This document shows, in pieces, positions 1-8,992 of a stretch of DNA of 64,000 nt. The stretch is taken from the NCBI RefSeq assembly GCF_000702605.1, contig NZ_JNIR01000001.1:1168501-1232500 (forward strand). Reading direction: 5' to 3'. The position numbers and the translations under genes are program-made. The number at the start of each line of letters is the position of its first letter. Within the stretch, counting starts at the first letter, position 1. The notes beneath the pieces are model-generated. The model worked only from the letters and a program-made list of their open reading frames with translations. It was not told the DNA's origin and did no database searches. Source of the stretch: Exiguobacterium acetylicum DSM 20416. Lineage in GTDB: Bacteria > Bacillota > Bacilli > Exiguobacteriales > Exiguobacteriaceae.

Positions 1-173
1 AACAGGTTACCTTCCGTATGCATCGCATACAAGATCCGGCGTTGTACCGGTTTCAGACCATCACGGGCATCCGGTAAGGCACGATCTTGGATGATATATT
101 TCGAATAACGACCAAACCGGTCGCCGACAACTTGCTCGAGCGACAGGTTCAGGATGTTTTGTAGATTAGACAT
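1..173 (-). CDS. parC: DNA topoisomerase IV subunit A (ParC), 5' end only
   Basis: This is the N-terminal part of the breakage-reunion subunit of topoisomerase IV, the type II enzyme that decatenates daughter chromosomes. The translation begins [20 protein letters not shown] and continues with the [14 protein letters not shown] stretch typical of GyrA/ParC. The gene runs off the left edge, so the active-site tyrosine and the C-terminal beta-propeller are not visible. Its start overlaps the last 8 bases of parE, which implies translational coupling. The upstream parE identifies it as ParC rather than GyrA. Confidence 0.95.
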   Translation of the reverse strand, partial: MSNLQNILNLSLEQVVGDRFGRYSKYIIQDRALPDARDGLKPVQRRILYAMHTEGNL

Positions 174-2136
174 GTTCGTTCACACTCTCTTTCGTCACGT
201 GCTCATTCTCGATGATCGAGAGGTCTTCCGCGAGACCGAAGGCGACATTGTCCTCGATCCACGTCCGGCGGTGTCCGACGTTATCACCCATGAGGACAGA
301 AACGCGTTTTTCCGCTACGGCAGCATCGTCGATCGTGACCCGAATCAACGTCCGTGTCTCCGGATCCATCGTTGTTTCCCAGAGCTGTGGTGCATTCATC
401 TCTCCGAGTCCTTTGTAACGCTGGATCATATAGCCTTTGCCGAATTTCTTCGTCGTTTTCTTAAGTGTCTCTTCGTCCCAGACATATTCGAACTTCTCCG
501 ATTTGCCTTTTCCTTTTGAGACACGGTAGAGCGGTGGTAAGGCAACGAAGACCTTCCCAGCATCAATCAACGGACGCATGTAGCGGAAGAAGAACGTCAA
601 TAGCAAGACTTGGATATGCGCGCCATCGGTATCGGCATCGGTCATGATGATGACTTTATCAAAATTGCAATCTGACAAGTCGAAATCAGCTCCAACACCG
701 CCACCAATCGCGTGAATGATCGTGTTGATCTCTTCATTTTTCATGATGTCAGCGAGTTTCGCTTTTTCTGTGTTCAAGACCTTACCACGGAGTGGAAGAA
801 TCGCTTGGAACGTCCGATTTCGTCCTTGTTTCGCGGAACCACCGGCAGAATCACCCTCGACGAGGAACAGTTCATTCTTGTCCGCGTTCTTCGAAGCAGC
901 AGGCGTCAGTTTCCCGTTCAAGATACTCGAACGTTTCTTCTTTTTCCCGTTTCGTGCTTCTTCGCGGGCTTTTCGTGCCGCTTCCCGAGCTTGCGCTGCG
1001 CGGATCGCTTTTTTGATCAACAGCGTCGCCGTTTGCGGGTTTTCTTCCAAGTACGTCGAGAGACGACGACTGATGACAGCGTCACAGCTCGTCCGCGCTT
1101 CCGGTGAACCGAGTTTCGACTTCGTTTGTCCTTCGAACTGAAGGAATTCTTCCGGAATCCGGATCGAGACAATCATCGTCAAGCCTTCGCGGATATCGTT
1201 TCCGTCGAGGTTCTTATCTTTTTCCTTCAAGAGCGTGTTCTTCCGGGCATATTCATTCATGACCCGTGTCATTGCTGTCTTCGCGCCGACTTCGTGTGTT
1301 CCACCGTCGCGTGTCCGGACGTTGTTGACGAACGAAAGAACGTTTTCCGAGTATGCATCCGTGAACTGGAAGGCGATATCGACTTCGATCTCGTTTTCTG
1401 TTCCTTCGAACGCAACCGTCGGATGCAGTGTGTCTTTATCATCGTTCAAGTACTGGACGAATTCACTAACACCGTCTTGGTACTGGAAGATGTCCTGCTT
1501 ATCGGACCGTTCGTCCGTCAGCGTAATCTTCAGACCCTTCAGCAAGAAGGCGGATTCGCGCAACCGTTCCGCGAGCGTATCGTAATTATAGGTTAACGTA
1601 CTGAAGATCGAGCCATCTGGCTTAAAGTAGACGCTCGTTCCTTTTTGACGTGTCGTACCTGTTTCAAGCAATGTCGTTTTCGGCATCCCGCCGTTTTCGA
1701 ACGTTTGCTCATATTGTTTTCCGTCACGGAAGATCGTCACTTTCAAGTCCGTTGATAAGGCGTTAACAACTGACGCCCCAACGCCGTGTAATCCACCGGA
1801 CGTCTTGTAACCGCCCTGACCGAACTTACCACCGGCGTGAAGGACGGTGAAGATGACTTCTGCTGTTGGTTTACCAGACGCATGCATCCCCGTCGGCATT
1901 CCGCGTCCATGGTCACGCACCGTAATCGCATTATCTTTATGAATCGTGACATCAATTTGTTCCCCGAAACCTGCAAGCGCCTCATCGATCGCGTTATCAA
2001 CGATCTCGTAGACGAGATGGTGAAGTCCACGGTGATCGGTTGAACCGATATACATACCTGGGCGCTTCCGGACTGCTTCGAGTCCTTCGAGCACCTGTAT
2101 GGCATCATCATTGTAGTTATTTAAGTCTGTCGCCAT
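166..2136 (-). CDS. parE: DNA topoisomerase IV subunit B (ParE)
   Basis: ATPase subunit of topoisomerase IV, the partner of ParC in decatenation and relaxation of DNA. At 656 residues it has the usual family length. The order is an N-terminal GHKL ATPase domain ([35 protein letters not shown]), a transducer domain, and a TOPRIM domain with EGDSAGGSA and [10 protein letters not shown], followed by the conserved [10 protein letters not shown]. The start ATG is preceded by GAGGTGAAATGA. It precedes parC and follows a YneT-type gene, an order I recall from Bacillus. Confidence 0.97.
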   Translation of the reverse strand: MATDLNNYNDDAIQVLEGLEAVRKRPGMYIGSTDHRGLHHLVYEIVDNAIDEALAGFGEQIDVTIHKDNAITVRDHGRGMPTGMHASGKPTAEVIFTVLHAGGKFGQGGYKTSGGLHGVGASVVNALSTDLKVTIFRDGKQYEQTFENGGMPKTTLLETGTTRQKGTSVYFKPDGSIFSTLTYNYDTLAERLRESAFLLKGLKITLTDERSDKQDIFQYQDGVSEFVQYLNDDKDTLHPTVAFEGTENEIEVDIAFQFTDAYSENVLSFVNNVRTRDGGTHEVGAKTAMTRVMNEYARKNTLLKEKDKNLDGNDIREGLTMIVSIRIPEEFLQFEGQTKSKLGSPEARTSCDAVISRRLSTYLEENPQTATLLIKKAIRAAQAREAARKAREEARNGKKKKRSSILNGKLTPAASKNADKNELFLVEGDSAGGSAKQGRNRTFQAILPLRGKVLNTEKAKLADIMKNEEINTIIHAIGGGVGADFDLSDCNFDKVIIMTDADTDGAHIQVLLLTFFFRYMRPLIDAGKVFVALPPLYRVSKGKGKSEKFEYVWDEETLKKTTKKFGKGYMIQRYKGLGEMNAPQLWETTMDPETRTLIRVTIDDAAVAEKRVSVLMGDNVGHRRTWIEDNVAFGLAEDLSIIENEHVTKESVNEHV

Positions 2137-2263
2137 TCATTTCACCTCAAAATTCGAAATTACGACGTCGTTTTTACAAACGTTCGTTCGTTATTTCGAG
2201 TAGTCTGTTTCTAATTGTAGGCATCTTCTTGCTTCCTGACAAGCATAACCTGTAAAGCGCATG

Positions 2264-2297
2264 AAAAAAGACACCTTCACGAACGGGTGAAGATGCC
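2264..2297 (-). terminator. Rho-independent terminator downstream of the CoA-binding protein gene
   Basis: On the minus strand GGCATCTTCACC pairs with GTGAAGGTGTC around a short loop, followed by a run of six T. It lies just beyond the 2315-2716 gene and before parE, so parE-parC probably have their own promoter in 2137-2263. Confidence 0.8.
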
Positions 2298-2314
2298 TGA
2301 AATCGTGCGATGAC

Positions 2315-2716
2315 TCACAGATATTGATGCTCAATCTTGATGCAACGATTCTCAATATAAGGAATGCCGGCACCGAGTGCCAGGCTCTCGGCTTCAACAC
2401 TTGAGAGACCGAGCTGATTCCAAATCATCCCGACGTCACCATGAGCGACAGCATCTTTCGCGACATCCGCTAAAAACTCCGACCGACGGAAAACATCGAC
2501 GATATCGATGTGCCCTGGAATGCTCGCGACACTCGGATAGACTTTTTGACCGTTCCACTCGTTTAACGTCGGATTGACTGGAATGACTTCGTATCCATGT
2601 TGGACTAAGTAGTCAGCGATCCAGTTCGCCGTCTTCCCGGAATCACTTGAGACGCCGACGACCGCAATGCGTTTGGCATCCTTCAAATATTGACGTGCTT
2701 GTTGATCGGTAATCAT
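2315..2716 (-). CDS. yneT: CoA-binding domain protein (YneT/YccU family)
   Basis: A small cytosolic Rossmann-fold protein (133 residues) of the CoA-binding family. The nucleotide-binding loop RIAVVGVSSDSGKTAN lies at about residues 16-31, followed by the family's VIPVNPT and IDIVDVFRR segments and a C-terminal IENRCIKIEH. The biochemical role of the family is not established. In Bacillus the homologue yneT sits next to the topoisomerase IV genes, and the same neighbourhood is seen here. The start ATG has an upstream AAGGGGGAG ribosome-binding site. Confidence 0.85.
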   Translation of the reverse strand: MITDQQARQYLKDAKRIAVVGVSSDSGKTANWIADYLVQHGYEVIPVNPTLNEWNGQKVYPSVASIPGHIDIVDVFRRSEFLADVAKDAVAHGDVGMIWNQLGLSSVEAESLALGAGIPYIENRCIKIEHQYL

Positions 2717-2832
2717 CTAGAACTCCCCCTTATGAAAATAACTCTTACCTAACACTCTATACCCGAACCAAGATGAAGTATGCGAAATCGAGCATGTTTT
2801 CGACGTTTTTCAGAAATCGTCTTGAAATCAAA

Positions 2833-2880
2833 TGAGTCGACCAATGACCCGTCGAACAGCTTCTCGATGCAACTGAGAGC
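2833..2880. repeat. 48-bp intergenic repeat, copy A
   Basis: Forty of 48 positions match the copy at 2996-3043 in direct orientation. Both start TGAGTYGACCAAYGACCCGT and end TCGATGCAACTGAGAGC; most differences fall in the middle. No coding frame is evident. The region 2740-3146 otherwise holds AT-rich sequence and the inverted repeat at 3065. Confidence 0.75.
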
Positions 2881-2995
2881 GAAATTGAATATTCATTCTT
2901 TTTTGATGTTTTAGGTGACATAATACTATTATTGTTATTACAGAGAATATTGCAGCTTAAAAATCATAAAAAATAGGTTGAATTCTCACGTGCAT

Positions 2996-3043
2996 TGAGT
3001 TGACCAACGACCCGTCCAGTATGTTGTCGATGCAACTGAGAGC
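2996..3043. repeat. 48-bp intergenic repeat, copy B
   Basis: Direct repeat of 2833-2880 (40 of 48 identical), start to start 163 bp apart. It ends 21 bp before the perfect inverted repeat upstream of xerS. Function unknown; candidates are accessory recombinase sites, a dispersed genomic repeat, or a structured RNA. Confidence 0.75.
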
Positions 3044-3064
3044 TCCCTGTCTGACAATTTAAAG

Positions 3065-3090
3065 TTGCGTGAAATAACTATTTCACGCAA
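3065..3090. other. Perfect inverted repeat upstream of xerS, candidate dif-like site
   Basis: Arms TTGCGTGAAAT and ATTTCACGCAA (11 bp each, perfect) flank a 4-bp centre AACT. No T-tract follows, so it is not an obvious terminator. The inner part GAAATAACTATTTC resembles the GAAAA-ACTATAA-TTTTC core that I recall for the streptococcal difSL site, which also lies immediately upstream of xerS. An operator for the xerS promoter is the alternative. Confidence 0.45.
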
Positions 3091-3146
3091 ACAAGTGTCT
3101 GACGTACCAACGTTTGGTATACTACTACTAGAGGGGTGATTGTCGG

Positions 3147-4187
3147 ATGAGTTTATTTAAAAACCTAGGAAAAACGATACATAAAACGACCGTTTCGGCT
3201 ACAGCACCAGCGATTCCTGGTTATGAGCGGATGCCACGCTTCATTCAGTCCTATTTGGATCAGTTAGCAGCAAAACATTTCTCATTAGCAACGATGCGTC
3301 GCTACGTCTATGACTACGAAGCGTTCTTTCAATTCGTCGCTGCGGCGTCCGGTGAAGAAGTAACGGCGCGAGATATTCCGCTTGAAGCGTTCGTCGAGAT
3401 CGATGCATCAGGAATCGAAGCCTATGCCGAATACCTTGCCTTAACGAAACAAAATGCACCAAGCGTGATCAACCGAAAGCTATCGGCGTTACAGTCGTTG
3501 TTCCGTTATTTGGTCGATACAGGTCAGCTGTCAGAAAATCCGGTCGCCAAAGTCAACCGACCAAAACAAGCGAAACGGGAACCGGTCTACCTGACGAAAC
3601 GCGAGTGGGACGAATTGATTCAGTTGTTACCGTCGAACGTCGAGATGAATGCCCGGGAAGCGTCGCATTATGAACGTGATCGCGTCCGCGACGTGACGTT
3701 ATTCCAACTACTCGGCTATAGCGGGATGCGTCTCAGTGAGATGACCCAGCTCGTCTGGAACGATGTCGATTTCCACGAAAACACGCTCCGCGTCATCGGA
3801 AAAGGTAATAAAGAACGGTTAATTCCACTTGCAAAACCAGCCCGGATTGCCTTACGCAAATACGCGATTCATTATCAGATGCCAACGAGCGGCGCCGTGC
3901 CTGTCTTTCAAAAACACGGGAAACCACTCAGTCCACGGGCAGTCCAGCATATTTTGCAGCGGCATACGGAACGATTGAAACCGGTCCTGCCCTTTTTAGA
4001 GCGAAAAAAAATTACACCGCATAAATTGCGGCATACGTTTGCGACACGTCTTGCGATTGGCGGGGTCGACGTCCTGACGATCCAGCAGCTACTTGGTCAC
4101 GAATCCGTCGCGACGACACAAGTCTATGCCCATATCGGTGATTCCGAGAAAAAACGCGCCGTCGATTTATTTGATGGTGAACGATAA
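3147..4187 (+). CDS. xerS: Site-specific tyrosine recombinase, XerS type
   Basis: A tyrosine recombinase of 346 residues, longer than the roughly 300 of XerC/XerD and close to single-subunit XerS. An N-terminal SAM-like core-binding domain (about 30-140) precedes the catalytic domain. The catalytic set is visible: Arg in GMRLSE (about 195), Lys in GKGNKE (about 218-221), His-x-x-Arg in HKLRHTF (about 292-295), His in LLGHES (about 318) and the nucleophile Tyr in TTQVYAH (about 327). The likely role is chromosome dimer resolution. It has its own ribosome-binding site (AGAGGGGTGATT) and no linked phage or integron genes. Confidence 0.88.
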   Translation: MSLFKNLGKTIHKTTVSATAPAIPGYERMPRFIQSYLDQLAAKHFSLATMRRYVYDYEAFFQFVAAASGEEVTARDIPLEAFVEIDASGIEAYAEYLALTKQNAPSVINRKLSALQSLFRYLVDTGQLSENPVAKVNRPKQAKREPVYLTKREWDELIQLLPSNVEMNAREASHYERDRVRDVTLFQLLGYSGMRLSEMTQLVWNDVDFHENTLRVIGKGNKERLIPLAKPARIALRKYAIHYQMPTSGAVPVFQKHGKPLSPRAVQHILQRHTERLKPVLPFLERKKITPHKLRHTFATRLAIGGVDVLTIQQLLGHESVATTQVYAHIGDSEKKRAVDLFDGER

Positions 4188-4217
4188 TCATATTATGTTA
4201 ACTAAAGGAGAGTTGTC

Positions 4218-6827
4218 ATGAATTACGGGCTCAGTGAACGCAAAATCAAACAGATGTCTGATGCCTATGCTTTTCGACGGGGAAAGAAGTATGTCGCCGC
4301 TCGAAAGGTCACGTTGCATAATTATCGAATGGGCGACGAGCTGATCGAAGCGAGTGTCGACGGTGAGGAACGATTCACGGTGACCGTCCGCGTCAAGGCG
4401 CACGGTGTCGACGCCGGCTGTAATTGTCCCTCACTTGCGATGGATACATCGTTTTGTGGACATATCGTCGCTGTTTTACTAGCGATGCATCATGTACAGG
4501 CGCACGGTACACCGACGCCGTTATCGCCGCAAATCCGTCCGTTCTCAGCAATCCAAGTCGATGACGCTGGCGCGCGCCATTATTTACGCAGTCTCACACC
4601 TGATCGTCGGGTAGCGATTCATTTCGAACTGACTGGAGCTGTCGTGACGCTTAAACGATTGACGGACAATCAACAGCATCAACTGTCCCTATCCTACTTT
4701 GATCGTCTGCTTGGACAGGCCGAGTATCTGCAGCGACTCGCCGATGTTTCGTTCAGTCCTGATTTACAAGAACGAATCGTTTCCGGGACACCAATCGTCA
4801 AACTCCATCTCGACCGAACGGCTCAGGAAGTCGAAGTCCGCGTGTCGTTTGATTATCAAGGGATTCAGCTGAATCCGCTCGATGAGACGATTTACGCTGG
4901 ACGGGATCAGGTAACGGAGCAAAGTGTCTTACGCTTCTTACGTGAATTCCAAGCAACACCACGAGACATGCGATACATCATCACGAGTGACGCCGCGCAG
5001 TATGCCTTTCTGCGGAGTCTGCTTGACGAACGGGTTGCGCTCGGTCAACTGGAGTTATTTGCAACACAAGCGATCCGGACGACGTTACCAAAAGGTCCGT
5101 TCCATCCGCGAATCGAAGTCGACGTAACGGACCGCCTCGACTGGCTCGTGTTCAACTTTTCGATGGACGGGATTCCAGAAGATGAGCTGAAACGTGTCCT
5201 GAAGTCGCTCGTCTTACAAAAACGGTACCACCGCTTGAAATCTGGACAGTTCGTTTCCCTTGAGACACGGGCCTTCGAGCAGTTGCAACGGGTTCTCGCC
5301 CAGATGGAAGCAAGTGAACGCGACTTACGCGATGGACGAATCGTCTTACCTGCCGTCCGGAACATGAAGCATCTGATCGGCGCCTCCGTCCTCCATCTTC
5401 ACGCTGATTTGCTCGAGAAATGGCTTGAATTAAAATCCGGACAAGGATTCCGGCTCGACTTGCCGAATTCGTTAGAGTCACGACTCTATCCGTATCAACG
5501 GACGGGTATCCAATTTCTGAAGAATCTAGACGCGTTAGGATGTCACGGGATCCTAGCCGATGAGATGGGGCTCGGGAAGACGATTCAAGCGATTGGTTAT
5601 ATCGCGACGATTCCTGACCGTCGCGCGCTCATCGTCGCGCCGGCGTCACTGCTCCGCAACTGGGAAGCGGAACTGAAGCACTTTTTACCCGGTCGACCGG
5701 TTCATGTCGTCACTGGTTCTCAAGCCAGCCGACTCCGCGAACTGGAGCACTTACCTGAAGATACGGTGACGATCGTCTCCTATACGACGCTTCGGACCGA
5801 CGTCCGTCGCCACCCTGTATATGACGTCATCTTCTTTGATGAAGCACAGCACTTGAAGAATCCGCAGTCACAAACGGTCAGTCAACTACGGCATCTGCAA
5901 GCAAAACGCCGGTTCGCCTTAACGGGAACACCGCTCGAGAATCGTCCGCGTGATATCTGGTCAATCTTCCACGTCTTGTTTCCAGAATTACTGCCGGATC
6001 TAATGACGTTTGAGAAATGGTCGTTTGATGATATGCAACAGTTCATCCAACCGTTCTTATTACGGCGCGAAAAACAAGATGCCTTACAGGATTTACCGAA
6101 AAAACAGATCGAGCATCATTATGTCGAGCTCGGTCCGAACCAAAAACGCTTATATGCGTCGTATCTCGCCAAACTGCAACTGGAGACGCTGCAACACTTA
6201 GACGAGACGAAACGCGAAGATCGTTTGAAGTTACTGGCTGGATTAACGCGGTTGCGGCAAATTTGCAACGATCCGGGATTATTCGTCGAAGGATACACCG
6301 GGGAAGCGACGAAACGAACGCGTCTGCTCTCTTTGATTGCCGAAAAACGAGCAGCCGGAAAGCGGATCTTGATTTTCTCGCAGTATACGCAAATGCTCGA
6401 GCGCATTCGCTCGGACCTCGCGCAACGTCACCTCCCCCACTTCTTGTTGACGGGTGAGACACCGCTTGAAGACCGGGTAGCGTTATGCGACCGGTTCAAT
6501 GACGGTGAAGTCGATCTCTTCTTGATTTCCCTGAAAGCCGGTGGAACGGGACTGAATCTCGCGTCTGCTGATACCGTCATCCTGTTTGACAGCTGGTGGA
6601 ATCCGGCTGTCGAACAACAGGCAGCCGATCGCGCCCACCGGCTTGGACAACAATCTGACGTGACGGTCATCAAACTGCTGACACGCGGGACAATCGAAGA
6701 AAAGATGACGGAATTACAAGATCGAAAAGCCCAGATGGTCGATGCCGTCCTGACGGCTCCAGACAGTGATGCCTTGACCGTCAAGGAACTCGTTCATCTC
6801 GTAACGACAAAGGAGGAACATCGGTGA
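4218..6827 (+). CDS. SWIM zinc-finger/SNF2-family DNA-dependent ATPase
   Basis: A Swi2/Snf2-type helicase of 869 residues. An N-terminal SWIM zinc finger (CNC...CGH, about residues 68-80) and a long bacterial SNF2-associated region precede the motor. Motor motifs are Walker A DEMGLGKT (about 448-455), the DEAQ box in FFDEAQHLKNP (about 540), LTGTPLENR (about 568) and C-terminal motif VI QQAADRAHRLGQ (about 800-811). Such proteins translocate on duplex DNA and remodel protein-DNA complexes; the bacterial role is poorly defined. The ATG follows AAAGGAGAGTTGTC. Its last 4 bases overlap the GTG start of the next gene. Confidence 0.92.
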   Translation: MNYGLSERKIKQMSDAYAFRRGKKYVAARKVTLHNYRMGDELIEASVDGEERFTVTVRVKAHGVDAGCNCPSLAMDTSFCGHIVAVLLAMHHVQAHGTPTPLSPQIRPFSAIQVDDAGARHYLRSLTPDRRVAIHFELTGAVVTLKRLTDNQQHQLSLSYFDRLLGQAEYLQRLADVSFSPDLQERIVSGTPIVKLHLDRTAQEVEVRVSFDYQGIQLNPLDETIYAGRDQVTEQSVLRFLREFQATPRDMRYIITSDAAQYAFLRSLLDERVALGQLELFATQAIRTTLPKGPFHPRIEVDVTDRLDWLVFNFSMDGIPEDELKRVLKSLVLQKRYHRLKSGQFVSLETRAFEQLQRVLAQMEASERDLRDGRIVLPAVRNMKHLIGASVLHLHADLLEKWLELKSGQGFRLDLPNSLESRLYPYQRTGIQFLKNLDALGCHGILADEMGLGKTIQAIGYIATIPDRRALIVAPASLLRNWEAELKHFLPGRPVHVVTGSQASRLRELEHLPEDTVTIVSYTTLRTDVRRHPVYDVIFFDEAQHLKNPQSQTVSQLRHLQAKRRFALTGTPLENRPRDIWSIFHVLFPELLPDLMTFEKWSFDDMQQFIQPFLLRREKQDALQDLPKKQIEHHYVELGPNQKRLYASYLAKLQLETLQHLDETKREDRLKLLAGLTRLRQICNDPGLFVEGYTGEATKRTRLLSLIAEKRAAGKRILIFSQYTQMLERIRSDLAQRHLPHFLLTGETPLEDRVALCDRFNDGEVDLFLISLKAGGTGLNLASADTVILFDSWWNPAVEQQAADRAHRLGQQSDVTVIKLLTRGTIEEKMTELQDRKAQMVDAVLTAPDSDALTVKELVHLVTTKEEHR

Positions 6828-7354
6828 TCCTTGATCTCCTGCTTGGTTACCTTATCGGTAGCATTCTTGGCGGTACGCTCTGGAAGTACATCAGCCGTAC
6901 CGATTTGGCACAGGTCGGCTCCGGAAACATCGGTGCTCGCAATGCCCATCGCGCCGGTGGGCTCCCGGCCTTTTTATTCGTTTATCTGTTTGATGCCGCG
7001 AAGACGATTCTTGCACTACAGCTAACAGACGCGTTTTATCCCATCGCTCTCGCCGTGCTTATCGGTCACTTGTTTCCGTTGTTTCATCCGCGACGCGGCG
7101 GCAAAGGGTACGCTGTGTTTTCCGGAATCGTCTTCGCCATCACGCCGTGGGCATACCTTGCCGGACTAGGCATACTCGGTTTGTCATATCTCGTAACGAA
7201 AGATAGCGTCAAAGCGGGGCTTATTCCGGTCGTTTTACTCCCGTTACTACCTGTCTACTTTGACGCGGGACCCATCAATATCTTGTGTACCGTTGCCGTA
7301 AGTCTACTTGTCCCGTGGGCTCATGATGCACTTCACAAGCCAGTCATTACATAA
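6824..7354 (+). CDS. plsY: PlsY-family acyl-phosphate:glycerol-3-phosphate acyltransferase (possible paralogue)
   Basis: A polytopic membrane acyltransferase of 176 residues. PlsY uses acyl-phosphate to acylate glycerol-3-phosphate. Motif 1 is GSGNIGARNAHRAGG (family GSGNxGaTNxxR) and motif 2 is GHLFPLFHPRRGGKGYA (family GHxxPxFxxFxGGKGVA). I count five hydrophobic segments. The start is GTG, overlapping the helicase stop, with AAAGGAGGAACATCG as ribosome-binding site. The Ala-Arg after GNIG and the Arg-rich motif 2 diverge from canonical PlsY. With the acyltransferase-aminotransferase fusion 12 bp downstream, a substrate other than glycerol-3-phosphate is possible. Confidence 0.85.
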   Translation: MILDLLLGYLIGSILGGTLWKYISRTDLAQVGSGNIGARNAHRAGGLPAFLFVYLFDAAKTILALQLTDAFYPIALAVLIGHLFPLFHPRRGGKGYAVFSGIVFAITPWAYLAGLGILGLSYLVTKDSVKAGLIPVVLLPLLPVYFDAGPINILCTVAVSLLVPWAHDALHKPVIT

Positions 7355-7366
7355 GGAGGACGTCTC

Positions 7367-8917
7367 ATGATCGATTTTTCCATTGCTACCGCTTCGGACG
7401 CGGAAGCAATCCATGAACTGAACTACCTCACCTTCACGGAAGAGATTCCGCAACACCAACCGAATACCGAACGGAAACGGATTGACCGGTTTCATGATCA
7501 AAATACCTATCTGATCGGCAAGGAAGACAATCGACTCGTCGCGATGATTGCTATTCGGAAGCATCGTCCTTTTTCGCTTGAAGAAAAGGGCGTGACGCTA
7601 GATGAGACACTGACGGACCCAGCGGAAATCCGCTTACTCAGCGTTCGTCCCGAATACCGCAATAGTCGTACGTTCATGCAATTGATGCGCTTTTTGATGG
7701 TCTACTTGGAACGGGAGACGATTGATCATGTCTATATCAGTGGTACGACACGGGAAGCAAAACTATACGCGCGGTTCGGCTTCACACCAATCGCAGCGAC
7801 GCTTGGTAGTGGCGATGCCCAGTTCGTACCGATGTTGTTGTCTCGCGCAACATACGAACGGTCCGTCATCGCGGATGTCTTACGTCCCCTGCATTTTCTA
7901 GCCGGTCCGGTCGAAGTCGCTCCGACGGTCCGTCAAGCGGCGCAACAAGCACCGCGTCCGCATCGGACGGCATCGATGCGTCAGCTCGATCAAGATTTAC
8001 GGGACCGAATGTGTCAGTTGCTGGATTTGCCACATGTCTCGATGGCTGTCGGCAGTGGTACGCTCGCCAACGATATCGTCGCACAACAACTCAGTGGACA
8101 TGGATTGATCCTAAACGGTGGCGAGTTCGGTCAACGCTTGATCGATCACGCGGCACGAGCCGGGAAGTCGTTTGATATCCACCTGCTTCCGTCCGGTCAC
8201 CCGATCGACTTAGAACAACTCGCAAGCCAACTGCATCAAACGGAGTACGACTGGATTTGGTTGACGCATTGTGAGACGTCTACGGGCGTTCTTTACGATC
8301 TCGATGCGGTAAAAGCGCTGTTAAATCAACGAACCGCACTCATCGTTGATGCGATCAGCGCCGTCGGAACCGGACGTTTCTCGTACGCCGGTTGCAGATT
8401 CGTCACGACCGTCTCCGGAAAGGCGATTGGTGGGTTACCGGGTCTTGCGTTCATCGGGCATACGTCCAGCGTATTGCCTTCCTCCCGGATTCCACGTTAT
8501 CTGGATCTCGGTCTATATGCGGAAGGGGTTGCTTTTTCCGGTTCCTCGAATCTGTTGCTGGCTTGTCAGGCAGCGCTGGATGCCATTGATCTCGATCAAG
8601 CAGCCATCAAGATGACCTATCTCGAACAAACCGTTCGCGCTACTGGTTTCAACCTTCTTGCGACTCAAGAAGCGCAAGCGCCGGGAATTCTGACGATCGT
8701 CCATCCGTCGGCAACCGCTTTAGGAGACGCTCTTCGGATTCAGGGCTATCACGTCCAGTATGAAAGCGACTATCTCGTCCGTAATCAATGGCTCCAAATT
8801 TCAACGATGGGACAGACGACGATGCGGCACGTTGAACGTCTCGTCCGTGTATTGGTTCGTGAAAACCAACGCATCACCATAAAAAATGAAAAAAATGAAA
8901 GACCTCTCAACCCTTGA
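7367..8917 (+). CDS. GNAT acyltransferase fused to class V PLP aminotransferase
   Basis: A two-domain protein of 516 residues. Residues 1 to about 165 resemble the GNAT/autoinducer-synthase-like N-acyltransferases: the core EIRLLSVRPEYRNSRTF fits the acyl-donor loop, and KLYARFGF closes the fold. Residues about 175-500 follow the class V aminotransferase pattern of the alanine-glyoxylate/serine-pyruvate group: LAGPVEVAP, PHRTASM, VGSGTLANDI, VDAISAVG, and a PLP-lysine candidate in VSGKAIGGLPGLAF. Ribosome-binding site AAGGAGGACGTCTC. It forms an operon with the PlsY-like gene 12 bp upstream, suggesting N-acylated amino-lipid metabolism; the substrate is not deducible. Confidence 0.8.
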   Translation: MIDFSIATASDAEAIHELNYLTFTEEIPQHQPNTERKRIDRFHDQNTYLIGKEDNRLVAMIAIRKHRPFSLEEKGVTLDETLTDPAEIRLLSVRPEYRNSRTFMQLMRFLMVYLERETIDHVYISGTTREAKLYARFGFTPIAATLGSGDAQFVPMLLSRATYERSVIADVLRPLHFLAGPVEVAPTVRQAAQQAPRPHRTASMRQLDQDLRDRMCQLLDLPHVSMAVGSGTLANDIVAQQLSGHGLILNGGEFGQRLIDHAARAGKSFDIHLLPSGHPIDLEQLASQLHQTEYDWIWLTHCETSTGVLYDLDAVKALLNQRTALIVDAISAVGTGRFSYAGCRFVTTVSGKAIGGLPGLAFIGHTSSVLPSSRIPRYLDLGLYAEGVAFSGSSNLLLACQAALDAIDLDQAAIKMTYLEQTVRATGFNLLATQEAQAPGILTIVHPSATALGDALRIQGYHVQYESDYLVRNQWLQISTMGQTTMRHVERLVRVLVRENQRITIKNEKNERPLNP

Positions 8918-8943
8918 TTTCAAGCGATTTGGAGGTCTTTCGA
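8898..8943 (+). terminator. Terminator-like stem overlapping the end of the fusion gene
   Basis: AAAGACCTC (8898-8906) pairs perfectly with GAGGTCTTT (8932-8940); the stop codon of the fusion gene lies inside the loop. The T-run is weak. Confidence 0.5.
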
Positions 8944-8965
8944 CTTTAAAAAATAAAAATTAGAG

Positions 8966-8992
8966 GTTTAAGGATTTAAAACATAGGGGTAT
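8966..8992 (+). promoter_or_regulatory. Sigma-B-type promoter upstream of ctc
   Basis: GTTTAA at 8966-8971 and GGGTAT at 8987-8992 are separated by 15 bp, matching the sigma-B consensus GTTTAA-N12-15-GGGWAT. In Bacillus subtilis ctc is a classical sigma-B gene, so the position supports the call. The start codon is about 210 bp downstream, leaving a long leader (about 9000-9209) in which I see no recognised riboswitch. Confidence 0.7.

Noticed and set aside
1126-1596. 156-residue plus-strand frame inside parE
   Set aside because: Antisense shadow of a highly conserved gene; no start signal.
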